DNA of 64,000 nucleotides from Buxus sempervirens (GCA_947561395.2 OX387183.1:28570853-28634852); one strand, 5' to 3'. Counted from the stretch's first letter, positions 11,781 to 22,520 are shown. Made by a program: numbers and translations. The notes: generated by a model from the letters alone, not told the origin.

Positions 11781-12610
11781 CTGTTTGTTTCAATGAAAAT
11801 ATTTTCTATCTCAAAAAATATTTTTTAGGTGAAAATTTTTCAAAATTGTTTTTTGCATTTTTTTTCCAGCTCTTTGGATGTTAGATGGATAAATTTTCTA
11901 GAATATTTTACCTGATAGGCCTAAAGGGAGGAATTGGAATGAAAGATAAAAAAGTGGGGAAAGATTAAAATTTAATATTTTATTTTAATCGCTGAAGTTT
12001 TTAATATATAAAAAAATGGTGAGGAACTTTATTAAATTTACAAATGTTGATCGCTGGCTTTGGTCAACAGAAACTGAGTTACATGTTGATCAGGTTGCTA
12101 TTCGGTAGGACCAAACAGCAGCTTGATTTATTTAGAATATAGGAGGAGTGCACGATAGACGCAAGACATGATGCCTCTATTTCAAGGACACAAAGCTAAC
12201 CAGACTAAAGATCGCCTGAAATAAAATAGAATCGTTAATCATTAGAGATTGACGAATCAAGCTGCTGTTTGGTACAGCTTTGAGTTACCAACGGAAAGTT
12301 CGTCTTTCATCGTCTTACAAGTCAAATCCCGTATTCTTCATCTAGGTTCACGACCATTAGAGAATCGTTTTCTTAAGAAGATTGATAACTCAGAGATTAA
12401 TTCAACCAGATATCAAACGCCAGCGTTGCCTTTTTCCGGAACGGAAAATGACTTCTGCCAAAAATGGGCGGAAATTATTTTCATCCTATTTAAAGGAATG
12501 TAGAAAATATTTTCTATCATTTTTATTTTTCCTATCAAGTGAACATCTAGAAAAATTCAAAATCCTGAAAAATATTTTATTTTTCTCCAATTTCCAGTGA
12601 AACAAATATA
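11781..12610. mobile_element. Foldback-like DNA element with degenerate inverted ends
   Basis: The left end reads CTGTTTGTTTCAATGAAAAT and the right end, reverse-complemented, reads TATTTGTTTCACTGGAAAT, so the outer ends are imperfect inverted repeats rich in TGAAAATATTTT. Inside is a second, perfect 18-bp inverted repeat, CCAAACAGCAGCTTGATT, at 12111-12128 and 12255-12272. No transposase is encoded, so it would be non-autonomous. I found no convincing target-site duplication, so the superfamily (Mutator- or hAT-like) is open. Confidence 0.45.
12111..12272. repeat. Perfect 18-bp inverted repeat around a 126-bp loop
   Basis: The arms at 12111-12128 and 12255-12272 are exact complements. They may be the ends of a smaller element nested in the foldback-like region, or part of its own subterminal structure. 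The loop contains no reading frame of note. Confidence 0.8.
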
Positions 12611-12951
12611 GCCTTGCAAATAGTAATAAAAGTTTAATAATTTTTAAGCCAAAAAAACCAATTCTTTATATAGTAACTAAAATTTACAAATAATCATGGT
12701 TTTGAAACTTTGCAAAATCATAACAAAAAAAAGCCATTTTAATTGAAATCGTAAACGAATTTTAATTTTTTCATTTGAATAACGATATTGTAATTAATTT
12801 TCTTCACATTTGAAAAATCCACAAAAAGAACTCACAAAAATAGTAATTCAAAATATCCAAATAGAGAAAATACCGTTTCGAGGATTTTCTAAGAAACTAA
12901 ACTACCCTCGTCACTTTAAAACTTCGGATTTGCAAAATCCACCTGTAGATA

Positions 12952-13436
12952 TAGGGTTGCTTAGCAGGCCGGCTCGGCACGACATGGGCATGTTTAGCTT
13001 GTCCTGGCGGGCCGTGGGCTGGGCATGGCCCGTAACCCAATACCTCAGGTATGTGAGCTAGCAAGCTGCCCACGAGCCGCATAATAAATGCATTTAAAAA
13101 TTCAAAAAAATAAATTAAAAATACAGAAAATTCTAAAATATATATATTTATTATTCACAGGCTTTTTTTTTTTTTACATATATTAGGATACAATTTTCCC
13201 CAAAATCATAAAAAAAGCACAAAAAAGGTAAAAACCCTATTCTTTTTAATGCAAGCCCGCGGGCTAACACTGTATGGGACGCTTAAAGCGTGTCATGCCA
13301 CCTACGTGCTTCGCGGGCCATCGTGCCTGGTTGGCTAAATGCCCAGTACCCTTGGCATGGCACGGCACGGCCCGCTAACAGGTGCTGGGCCGTGCCGTGC
13401 TTGTGCCGACCCGACCCAGCTCGATAAGCAACCCTA
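12952..13436. mobile_element. hAT-type MITE (485 bp) with 8-bp TSD
   Basis: The terminal inverted repeats start TAGGGTTGCTTA on both strands (12952 rightwards, 13436 leftwards) and continue with related GC-rich sequence (GGCTCGGCAC and GGGTCGGCAC). The element is flanked by a perfect 8-bp duplication, TGTAGATA, at 12944-12951 and 13437-13444. An 8-bp TSD and a TAGGG terminus fit the hAT superfamily. It encodes no transposase. GC-rich, CG-laden ends surround an AT-rich middle (13080-13240). The intact TSD suggests a fairly recent insertion. Confidence 0.88.
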
Positions 13437-13444
13437 TGTAGATA

Positions 13445-13590
13445 TGAAAAATAGATGCATGTCATCTTCATGAATCAAAATTTTGGAGTGTGAATTTAAA
13501 ACTGGGCTCTCTATTGCCCTCAACTTTTAAAGCTACACACAACAATGAGCGATACTGAGCCTGTAACACCTGAGCCAACTCAAAATCTGG
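13445..13590. other. Short unassigned stretch before the nested elements
   Basis: No gene is seen. It lies between the MITE's right TSD and the first LTR of the short-LTR element. The true left end of that LTR could lie within it. Confidence 0.4.
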
Positions 13591-13799
13591 TGATACAAAC
13601 TCGATATCACCTTATGATCCTGAAGGTTAAGTGCTTAACCAAACAAATCTCCATAGGCTTTTAGGCTTTTGGAGCAAAGTGTAAGCACCTCATTTTTGTG
13701 CTCCCAAAAAGCCAGAAATGCAGAACCCGGCTAAAAGGTCAAACCCTGAGGGGTGGAAAAGTTGACCTTTTAATCAGGTAAAATTTGGCCGCATCACTT

Positions 13800-14450
13800 T
13801 ATCTCAATGGATGGAGAATCACGACATGAGTCCAGCGCAACTGGGTTTGCAGGAATCGAAGTCCGGATAAAGGTTCTAAGGGCAGTCAAACTTGAGGGAA
13901 AGCCGAGAGTTGACATTTCCTTGAATTCCGTGCCAAATGCCTTGATCTATGCCATTGGATAAAGAATCCCGACACGAGTCCAACGCAACTGGGTTTGCAG
14001 GAATCGGAGTCCGGATAAAGGTTCTAAGGGCAGTCAAACTTGAGGGAAAGCCGAGAGTTGACCTTTCCTCGAATTCCGTGCCAAATGCCTTGATCTATGC
14101 CATTGGATAAAGAATCCCGACACGAGTCCAACGCAACTGGGTTTGTAGGAATCGGAGTCCGGATGAAGGATCTAAGGGTAGTCAAACTTGAGGGAAAGCC
14201 GAGAGTTGACTTTTCCTCGAATTCCGTGCCAAATGCCTTGATCTATGTTATTGGATAGAGAATCCCGACACGAGTCCAACGCAACTGGGTTTGCAGGAAT
14301 CGGAGTCCAGATGAGGATCCCAAGGGGAGTCAAACTTAAGGAAAGGCCAAAAGTTGACTTTTCCTCGAAATCCGTGTCAAGTGCTTAGCCCCATGTCATT
14401 AAATAGAGGGCTCCGGCACGAGTTCAACACAATTGAGTTTGCCCAAATCG
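13800..14450 (+). repeat. Five 147-bp tandem units in element B 5' LTR
   Basis: Each unit carries GA.TC.CGACACGAGTCCA followed by GCAACTGGGTTTGCAGGAAT and later GTTGACTTTTCCTCG. The 3' LTR has four such units at 51575-52070, which accounts for the length difference. The outermost unit is the most diverged. Copy-number change between LTRs of one element is expected from slippage or unequal exchange. Confidence 0.85.
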
Positions 14451-14696
14451 GAGTACAGATGAGTGAGATATAGGCTGTCAAAGTTCCCGAGCAGCAAAGA
14501 TGGAAACTGCACACGTGGCGCAGAAGTTGCACACGTGGCAGCCGATGTAGCAAAATATCTCAGGGACTAAATCTTAAATATCCAAATTTTGATAAAAATC
14601 TCAGGGACTAAACTGAAATTCGCAGGGACCAATTTGTAATTGTCAAAAAGTGTCGAATCGGTCAAGTCGAGGGCATTTTGGTAATTTTCCAACTTT

Positions 14697-14943
14697 TATC
14701 CGGCCTTGAAGGCCGGATACACTGTCTATACTTCATATCCGGACATGAAGGCCGGATACACGAAGATATTCACGCAATTTTCGCGCCACTTGGCCGACAA
14801 ATTCGCGGCGGCATTAAATTTTGAAATAATTAAAGCAGTATCTGGCCTGAGTTGCCGGATACAAAGGAAAGACAGTGTATCCGGCCTTCATGGCCGGATA
14901 AGGGGGGACCCTAATGTATCCGGCCTAAGTTTTAGGCCGGATA
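14697..14943 (+). repeat. Upstream palindrome cluster of element B 5' LTR (39-bp period)
   Basis: Five palindromes with the pattern TATCCGGCC-N5-GGCCGGATA start at 14697, 14736, 14839, 14878 and 14917. Distances are 39, 103, 39 and 39 bp. Each is 23 bp (the last 27 bp) and spacers are 16 bp and not alike. The cluster ends 12 bp before the TATA box. The same cluster in the 3' LTR starts at 52327, 52366, 52469, 52508 and 52547. Confidence 0.92.
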
Positions 14944-14955
14944 CATTAGTTTTTC

Positions 14956-14963
14956 TATATAAA
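14956..14963 (+). promoter_or_regulatory. TATA box of element B 5' LTR
   Basis: TATATAAA is preceded by T/C-rich sequence and followed by ACCAAACCAGCAGC, a typical plant core promoter. The matching box in the 3' LTR is at 52582-52589. Transcription would start about 30 bp downstream, after the palindrome cluster. Confidence 0.75.
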
Positions 14964-16023
14964 CCAAACCAGCAGCTCATTCCGGAAGAGGCTTCCATTT
15001 CTTCATTTTCCTTGCTCTCTTCTCTCACCTACCCCCTTCGAATCCCACCCCTTCCAACCCTACTAGCCTTCCATCACCTCCCCTTACCACCCCAAGCCAC
15101 CCTCATCTCCTTATTCTCCTCTCCATTCTTGTTGAAACAAGAGGAACTGAAGTGCTGTGGTGGCCAAAGGAGGAGCTCCAGCTCACTTTCTTGCTGCAAG
15201 GAGGTGTCAACACATCCCCAAAAGGTTTTAAGACCTAAGGTAAGGCTCCTCACCATCTGTTGTTGAGCATATGTTAAAATAGGAATTTTCTGAATATTTT
15301 TTATCAAGTTGCTCTCACCCCTTGGCATGAGCTGTTTTCCATGTATCTTTTGCATGCCTTTGATCTTTCTCCATGGCACTAAGCCACCTATAGCATGAGA
15401 GCCACGTAGGGCCCTTGGGGGAATGGGAGAACTCCCTTCTTCCCATATCTATTTTACTGTTTTCGTAAGTTAAGCATGTAGGCTTACTGATTTTGGCATG
15501 TTTTTCAAGGAGCATGTTCCTTGGCCCTCATCTAATGTACCCCTATGAAAACCCCCCTCTCTCCCCCTTCTGTAAATTTTCGTGGGCTAAAGCATGAGGT
15601 TTTGGGGTTCGGGCGTTGCTAAGAGACGGGTAAAATGCTTATTAGATCATGGTTCAGTCCTTGGGTTTCCCCTCTTGCCTTATTTCTCTTTGCTGATTTC
15701 CTTAAGTTGCATGTGGTGTGTTTTTATTTATTTGATAACGAATGCTAGAGTTCTTTAACTACCCATCTGCCTATGCATGGTGAGTCATTTTCTTGCATGC
15801 ATATATGCCCTGGTCAGTCATGCAAGCATGATCCCCTTTCCCACTACTTTGCATCCCCATGTTTTTTTCTGGAAAAGTCCAAGAAGGAGAAGCCAAAGGT
15901 GGCTTCTCCCAAATCTGAACCGACGTGGGCCCTCACAGGGGCCCACCAGACTCTTAAAATGTCCCAGGACCCCCCTGGAATCCATCCCGAATGGCCAAAG
16001 CCCAAAAAAGGCCATTCCAGGGT

Positions 16024-16163
16024 GATCCGGCAACTCAGGCCGGATCACCTGAGGCCTTACTATATCCGGCCATCAAGGCCGGATAAGCCACAGATCCTGT
16101 GTATCCGGCCACTCTGGCCGGATCACCTGCAGACCAAGTGTATCCGGCTTGAGTTGCCGGATA
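16024..16163 (+). repeat. Downstream palindrome cluster of element B 5' LTR (39-bp period)
   Basis: Four palindromes start at 16024, 16063, 16102 and 16141, exactly 39 bp apart, each 23 bp with a 16-bp spacer. Arms are the same TATCCGGCC/GGCCGGATA words as upstream, with small changes (GATCCGGC in the first). This cluster lies in the transcribed part about 1.1 kb after the TATA box. 3' LTR equivalents start at 53649, 53688, 53727 and 53766. Confidence 0.92.
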
Positions 16164-17214
16164 CACACAGTAGCATGTTTTTTTTACATATTCTGTTCCT
16201 TTGCCGAATTTTGAGATGATTTGTGTCAAAACCCTTAAGCCAACAGGGTTTCCGGGCCACCCGGAAACCCAAGATGGAACTTGGACCAACCGGTCCAGCT
16301 TGGCACACTAGTGGGCCTTCAAACGGGGCCCACCAAGCCCAATGAACTCCAAAGCATGCTAATTAAATAACCTAAGTAAAAAGAACCAATCTAATCGGAT
16401 GGGCCAAACCCAATGCGGCCCGCCCGAACCATGATATGTGAAGGAGTGCATGAACTGTGTGGTTTGGCCGAGACCATGGGCTAGGGCATTTCGGGCCCGT
16501 CAAAGCCCGCCAACTGAACCGAGTTAGGGTGCAAGCCCTAAACTCCAAGGAACTGGGCTTTCTAAAGCCCAAAGCTTGGATCATGGGCCCCAAGCCCAAT
16601 GTCCAAGCCCACCTTGGCAAAAATTGAATAAAGATAAATTAAGCTTACTTGGTCACCATGTGGGCCCACCAACCGATCCGGCCCACCACTTGCATGAAAA
16701 ACACCTAAGCTTCAATTTAAACCTTAATAAAAATTAACTCATTAGCCCAAGCCCACAGGGCCTCCTAGGGTTAGACTGAGGCCCACCAAGGGCACACGGG
16801 CCAACTCAAGCCCATCCAGGATATCGGTTAGGCCTTCCAACATGGCCCGCCCAAACAGACCCAGATCAATTAAGTTAAGCAATACAAGATAAAATCAATT
16901 AAAGGGACCCACACCACTCAGGTGGTCCCACCAAGACCTAACAAAAAAGCATGCGGGATTAGAAATCGGGTGATAGCCAAAAGTAGAGAAAGCTGACTCA
17001 AAATAGGGAACCCACGGGACCCGTCATCCGACGGGGTGGATTGGGGTGTCTACGGACTTCCCCAGCCCGCAACCGAGAACCAACCTTAGAATCTCAAGCC
17101 GCAGACCCAAAACCCTAAATAGACAAGATTAGGCACCCAGGTGTCCGCCTGCACCCCATCAGGCGGTGGCGACTCCCATTTACCCCGTGCCGCGTTTCCC
17201 ACGCGCGCACAGCC

Positions 17215-17232
17215 TGGCGACTCCACTGGGGA
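17215..17232 (+). promoter_or_regulatory. Primer-binding site of element B (Tat/Ogre type)
   Basis: TGGCGACTCCACTGGGGA begins three bases after the 5' LTR. Tat/Ogre elements use this TGGCGACTC..CTGGGG site. Element A has the same site with one or two differences. Confidence 0.88.
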
Positions 17233-17518
17233 CCACTCAGCCCAGTAGGACCCTGTTTAGGACCGAGCCAGCATAAAAGGGACTTAGGCGATATTTAGGA
17301 ACTCTTGCTACCCCGTTTAGCAAGGTACGGAATACGCGTAAATACGTAATTCTGGGGAGTCCTGTCACAAGGACGCGATAATTGCCTAAGGCAAGTAGAA
17401 TTTAAGTGGTCCCCTGTGACCCTCCACTTACCTGAGGATTCTCCTAGGACATCGTAAAACGTGCCAATTCTGCACCGTACTATATGAGGCAGCAGGGATT
17501 CCTTTATCACCTAAATCC
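17233..17518 (+). other. Leader of element B, left part
   Basis: Non-coding leader between the primer-binding site and the insertion point of element A. It continues at 33467. The last five bases, AATCC (17514-17518), are the left TSD copy of element A. Confidence 0.8.
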
Positions 17519-19333
17519 TGTGAGACATGGGAAAAAATCGATCTAATGATTTCCTCTATCATCACACGGGATCAAATTAAACAAAGAGTCGCCACCATTC
17601 AATTTAGGTGTGAATGGACACCAAAATATTAAATAAGCAAAAAGGCAAATTTTAGGGCAAAATATCCCTCCTAAGAAAAACAACCAGAGATGGGTAAGGG
17701 GATTAGGTTATGAATAGGGGAAGGTGTTAGGCACCCCTATTCATCCACACAAGGTGGTTGCCAGGTATTTGTTCATGTTAAAATAAAGGAAAAAGCTTGC
17801 TATAGAAATCACGAAAAATCACAAAAAAGGAAAAAATATATGGTTTTTTCATATGAACAGTCTGATTGATCCAGAACTATCAAACATGATCATACCATTC
17901 CTAGGGTTTCATGATCAAAACAGAATTGAGATAAAATCAAATAAAATCAATTTAAAGTGAAAAATCCAAAAATATGGCTTCAAGTCAAATTCTAGAAATC
18001 TAGAAAAATATGATTTTTATAAAATATTTCAAAATTTAACTTGAACAGTCCAGGACATAGATAAAGCCCAAATTTCACATTAAATCAGAAAATAAAGACA
18101 AAAAATACCCACGTTGATGAAAAACACCAAAAGGGGAGAATTTAGACCGTAGGGTCTTCTCTCAATAATGAAAAACAATTTAAAAACCATATCATGAAAC
18201 CCTAGAATTTACTTTCAGGCTTTTGGATTCAGATCTACCATATTGATCATGATAAATCCAAGATCTTAGCCTAAAATCGCAAAAATCACAAAAACAGTGC
18301 TGTAGGTGCAAAAGTGGCAAAAATCCAAATTTTATCAAAAAGAGATGATCTCATGCTATAAACATCATAGATTCATGTAATTCATTCAGATATATCATAA
18401 AAAGCATTAAAACATGATCAGGATATTTAAAACAGCCACATCTCACAAATTAGAGCACATGGGGGTCTACCCTACGGATCCACCTGTTCTCTTTTCCCCT
18501 AGTTCTCTCTTCACGTTTTACGGCTAGAGAGACTCTTGAGGTACTTAGATAGGTTTGGTTACACAAACACAATCAAAGGCTTTATTCTATAAAAAAAAGG
18601 AAAAACAGATATGGGGTTCTATTCTAGGGATCCACCTGTTCCCCTTTCCCCTAGTTCTCTCTTCACGTTTTACGGCTAGAGAGACCCTTGAGGTACTTGG
18701 AGACAAGTTTAGGAATACAAAAACAGATATGGCCTTATTCTACAGTAATAGAGATGATCCTATTACATCTAGAATTGAAGACAGGAAAATAAAAAGGGAT
18801 AGGGGACTTACCTGGATTGAGCAGGCAGAGCAGCGGGGATTCCTTTCCTTCTCTTGGAGTTCCTTGTACTTCTTTAACTTCAAAATTTCGTGGCCCTTAG
18901 CTAGAGGAAAGAGCCTCTATTTATAGACACACCCAGGGGCATGGTTGGTCCAGAAGGATATATCCTGATTCTCAGGATAGAGAGAAAGTTGGAGATAATG
19001 CCCATCCATAGCCAACCAAGGTGACTTCAGCGAATAAAAGACATAATCCGCTCGTTTAAAGATATATTGGACTTCAAATAAAGCTCGGAAATCGAGAGAA
19101 GGACAAAACTTGCACGTGTCTTTAATGCCCGTAAATTATTTACGGTCCAATGGTGACCGTATTGGTACTACGGGCGCGCCTGCCCGTAGATATTTTGCGG
19201 GAGAGATAGGCCCGTGAAGAAAATACGGGCAAAACCTGTTCATTCTATTTTCAGGCTCTTTTGACCTGTTTTAGGCTCTAATTACATGTTTTTATTATTT
19301 TCTCATTTGGCAGTGCAATTTGGGGTGTCTACA
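17519..19333 (-). repeat. Element A 3' LTR (left copy)
   Basis: 1815 bp with TGT..ACA ends. On the minus strand it starts TGTAGACACCCC and ends CATGTCTCACA. It has a TATA box (CTATAAATAG on the minus strand, 18917-18926), four 21-bp palindromes at 19127-19230, and a duplicated segment of about 100 bp (18470-18570 and 18624-18725, around CTTCACGTTTTACGGC). Confidence 0.94.
19127..19230 (-). repeat. Palindrome array of element A 3' LTR (28-bp period)
   Basis: Four 21-bp palindromes of pattern GCCCGTA-N7-TACGGGC start at 19127, 19155, 19182 and 19210, so steps are 28, 27 and 28 bp. Spacers of 6-7 bp are unlike each other. On the coding strand the array lies about 200-310 bp upstream of the TATA box, within U3. 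The 5' LTR copy starts at 33255, 33283, 33310 and 33338. Confidence 0.9.
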
Positions 19334-19347
19334 GCTACCCCCTCTTT
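19334..19347 (-). promoter_or_regulatory. Polypurine tract of element A
   Basis: On the minus strand this reads AAAGAGGGGGTAGC immediately before the 3' LTR start TGTAGACACC. It is the plus-strand primer site used in reverse transcription. Element B has the nearly identical AAAGAGGGGCAGC before its 3' LTR. Confidence 0.85.
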
Positions 19348-21459
19348 GCTGGTAATTGGAACCAATTACAAGCAGAGAGCAAAAAGACCCACCAATTGCA
19401 CTTTCTTAGACCTTTGTCTAACCAATTGCACTTTGCAAGGATTAAATGGATGATTTTATAAAAAAAGAATTGATTGTGGAAGATTTGCTAAGAAATCCCT
19501 CAGCTTAAGGGCCAAATTCTCCTCTCTCCTCTCACTGAGCACTTGTGGGCTATGAAGTGAGATTTGAAACAAAATTTTTAAACAAAAGTGGGTAAGGTGG
19601 CAATCCTTGCAACTTACAACTAATATAAACATTGATCTCCTGAAAGTGTGGAGAAAATGATGAAAAAGACAATTTTTCTGGGTGGCCTGCAGTTGTAGCA
19701 CAATGAACAGCAAATAACAGACACAACTCAAAATTACACATTTGAAAAACATCTCATTAATTGAACTTGCTTTGGTCCAACAAAGAAATGATAAAAACAT
19801 GGATTCGAAGATAGCCAATGAAACCCCTGCTTGAAGTCTGATGGGGTGGCGTCTCTTCCTTATCTCAGATTTCTTGGAGCTCTCGTGGCTATGAAAAGAA
19901 ATCTGAGACAAGCAATTTTTGAAAAGAATGTGGATTTAAAATTGACCACTGCAAACTCAATTGAATTTGATGTTTTTCATTTTTTGAATTTTCCTGATTG
20001 ATTTTCTTATTTGATATACCTGGGTGCCATTTGATGCCCGAACCTGTGCTTGAATATTCTGCAACTTGCTTTTGCTTCTTTATCTTCTTGCTCTCTCAAT
20101 AACGATGTATGTGCCCTTACTGCCCATAACCTGTCTTCATGCTTTTTAATTGCCCAAGTGAATGCCCTCATCTTGATTGATGGATCATGATCTGTTGATC
20201 TAACCTCATGCCTTTACAACCCATGATCTGTCTTTCATGCCTTCTTGCTGCCCTAGTAAAATCCTTCTTCATGATTGAAAAATTGGGAACCCTTGTTTAA
20301 CGAAGAAAACATGCCATTGCTTCGAAGCCCTTTTTTTTTTCTTTCAAATTCGAAGACTAAAGCTTGACTGCTTCTTCCAAATGTTGTAATTCATTCCAAT
20401 GAAAACCCAGAGGGAAAGACACTGAGCATGCCCCGGTTTTGGTTGCTTGAAGAAGTATTTGCCCCTCAGTAGAGATGATCATCTTTTTTCCTTTTTCTCT
20501 TTTTTTTCACTTTTTTTTCTCTTTTTTTCTTTTTTCTTTTTTTTTTCTTTTTTTTAACCTTTGCCAAAAAGAAACCCTAATAGAAGAATGCAAATTCAAA
20601 TGCAAATATAAGAAAATAGGTTTTATACTAGTGGCCTCAGAATTCTCTAATGCTTGCAAAACCAATGTTTTATGAAAAGATATAGATTCTCATCATAGGC
20701 CAAAGTATAGTTTTTTTTTTTTGAAAGCTGATCCAAAACACTTAATCACATATAATTAAAGGAATTAAAATCAGGTTGAATAATGAAAAGGGTAGTCCAA
20801 GCAATAGGGAGAGACCAAATTTGTCTACCCCGTGACCTTTAGAATCATCCCCTAATGATTTTTCCTTCATGATTGGCCTTGCTAATCTGCTCAGTTTCCA
20901 GTGCTCATGTTGATTTGAACCTTAGACCACATGATCAACTCAACCCTTGATTCTTTTCTTTTTTTTTTTTTTCTCTTTTTTTTCTTTTCTTCTTTTTTTT
21001 TTCTTTTTGCCCTTCTTGCCCCTAGTGCCAATTACGGTTTTCACTAGGGTTGGCCTCTGCATTCCGTCATCACCAATCTTACTCTGAAAGTTGAATGAAT
21101 ATACTAAAATCACCGAGGTCTTAATAATAGGACGAAACAAAGGCTAGGTTCGGTTTATGAAAGAAAAGGTATTAAAGGCTCAAAATTTTCTAAGTGTGAA
21201 AATGGGTCAACTGGACTTACAGTCATGGTGAATTCAATCCCATTCCCCTTCTTTTGTATTTGGCATTTATTTGCCCCTTTTTTTTTTTTTTTTTTTTGCC
21301 CCTATTGTCCTTGCCCTTATTGGCATTGCCCCAGTATAAGGCTGTAAGTCCAGTTTGGGTTTAACAAAAAGACGAACAGGATCAAATTGGTTTGACTAAG
21401 GATTCAAATTTTGGGTTATAAAGAACAATGGCCTCAGATCATTTCCTAGTAATATTCAT
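19348..21459 (-). other. Long 3' non-coding region of element A
   Basis: About 2.1 kb between the integrase end and the polypurine tract. It contains T/C-rich tracts on the + strand (20475-20560, 20950-21010, 21275-21300), which are purine-rich in the element's sense. No conserved domain is seen. A long 3' spacer is usual for Tat/Ogre elements. Confidence 0.75.
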
Positions 21460-22314
21460 TCATGGAAAATATCTCTTTACTGCATCAGAGTTGATTGGCT
21501 CAGGAAAATCCTTCCCATCCATTTCTGTTAAGATGAGAGCACCCCCTGATAGGACTTTCTTGACCACATAAGGTCCTTCCCAATTTGGTTTAAACTTTCC
21601 ACGAGGATCTTCCAAAAAGGGTAAAATCTTTTTTAATATCAAATTTCCTTCTTGGAAAGTTCTGGGCTTCACCTTTTTATTGTAAGCCCTAGCCATCCTC
21701 TTCCGATATAATTGGCCATGACTAAGTGCCTTCAAACGCTTTTCTTCAATTAAATTGAGTTGATCATGTCTAGACTGTATCCATTCAGCTTCTTCTAATT
21801 CTGCTTCCATTAGCACTCTTAGTGAAGGTATTTCCACTTCCACTGGTAAAACTGCTTCCATTCCATAGACTAAGGAGTATGGGGTTGCCCCTGTAGAAGT
21901 CCGGATTGAGGTTCTGTAAGCATGTAGAGCAAGTGGCAGCATTTCATGCCAATCTTTAAAACTCACCACCATCTTTTGAATAATCTTCTTTATATTCTTA
22001 TTTGCTGCTTCCACTGCCCCATTCATCTTTGGTCTGTAAGGCGCTGACTTGTGGTGGGTAATCTGAAATTGTTCACACATCTTCCTCATGTCTTTGTTCT
22101 TAAGGTTTGAAGCGTTGTCTGTTACTATGGCACTTGGCAAACCATAGCGGCAAATGATGTTGTGCTTCAAAAACTTGAGAACATGGCTGCTCGTAATGTT
22201 TGCATATGAAGCCGCTTCTACCCACTTGGTAAAATAATCGATTGCTACAAGTATAAACCTGTGTCCATTTGATGCCTTTGGAGAAATCATTCCAATGACA
22301 TCTATACCCCACAT
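21460..22314 (-). CDS. Element A integrase catalytic region
   Basis: The DDE integrase core is recognisable: GIDVIG with the first Asp, then ATVTDN-like VTDNASN with the second, and NGAVEAANK with the Glu, spaced as in Ty3/Gypsy integrases. YRTSIRTSTGATPYSLVYG and VLPVEVEIPS follow. The C-terminal part (GPYVVKKVLSGGAL) is the usual nucleic-acid-binding tail, ending just after EPINSDAVKRYF. No chromodomain is seen, as expected for the Tat lineage. It inserts the DNA copy into the genome. Confidence 0.9.
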   Translation of the reverse strand: MWGIDVIGMISPKASNGHRFILVAIDYFTKWVEAASYANITSSHVLKFLKHNIICRYGLPSAIVTDNASNLKNKDMRKMCEQFQITHHKSAPYRPKMNGAVEAANKNIKKIIQKMVVSFKDWHEMLPLALHAYRTSIRTSTGATPYSLVYGMEAVLPVEVEIPSLRVLMEAELEEAEWIQSRHDQLNLIEEKRLKALSHGQLYRKRMARAYNKKVKPRTFQEGNLILKKILPFLEDPRGKFKPNWEGPYVVKKVLSGGALILTEMDGKDFPEPINSDAVKRYFP

Positions 22315-22386
22315 AGAAAAAGGTCACGGAGATGTCATACTGTGTAATTCACTTGGGGGTGCATTCTTGTTATCCGCGTACACTTG

Positions 22387-22520
22387 GCATAAATGACACC
22401 TTTTAACGTGCATATAGCAATCATGCTCCATAGTCGACCAGTAATATCCCAATCGCAGAATCTTCTTGGCAAGCATATGCCCATTCATATGGGGTCCACA
22501 CACTCCTCCATGTATGGTTT
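22387..22520 (-). CDS. Element A integrase zinc-binding (HHCC) region
   Basis: HGGVCGPHMNGH followed by CYMHVKRCHLC gives the H..H..C..C pattern of the integrase N-terminal zinc domain. It follows the second RNase H region, as in Ty3/Gypsy pol order. Confidence 0.88.

Larger units (their letters stand above)
13680..17211 (+). repeat. Element B 5' LTR
   Basis: It starts TGTAAGCACC and ends GCGCGCACA, 3532 bp. It contains five tandem units of about 147 bp (13800-14450), two clusters of 23-bp palindromes, a TATA box at 14956, and a C-rich stretch after it. It is 144 bp longer than the 3' LTR because of one extra 147-bp unit. Confidence 0.93.

Noticed and set aside
13555-13679. Cassandra-type TRIM with a 5S-rRNA-like LTR for element D
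   Set aside because: GGTTAAGTGCTTAACC vaguely recalls the 5S box A, but the other 5S boxes are not recognisable.
14706-15266. 186-residue open frame over the palindromes of the B LTR (also at 52336)
   Set aside because: It spans the palindrome array, the TATA box and non-coding LTR. Its repeated residues come from the palindromes.
18555-18926. 123-residue open frame, repeated almost exactly at 32662-33054
   Set aside because: It lies within the LTRs of element A, antisense to the element, and its duplication simply reflects the two LTR copies. No domain.
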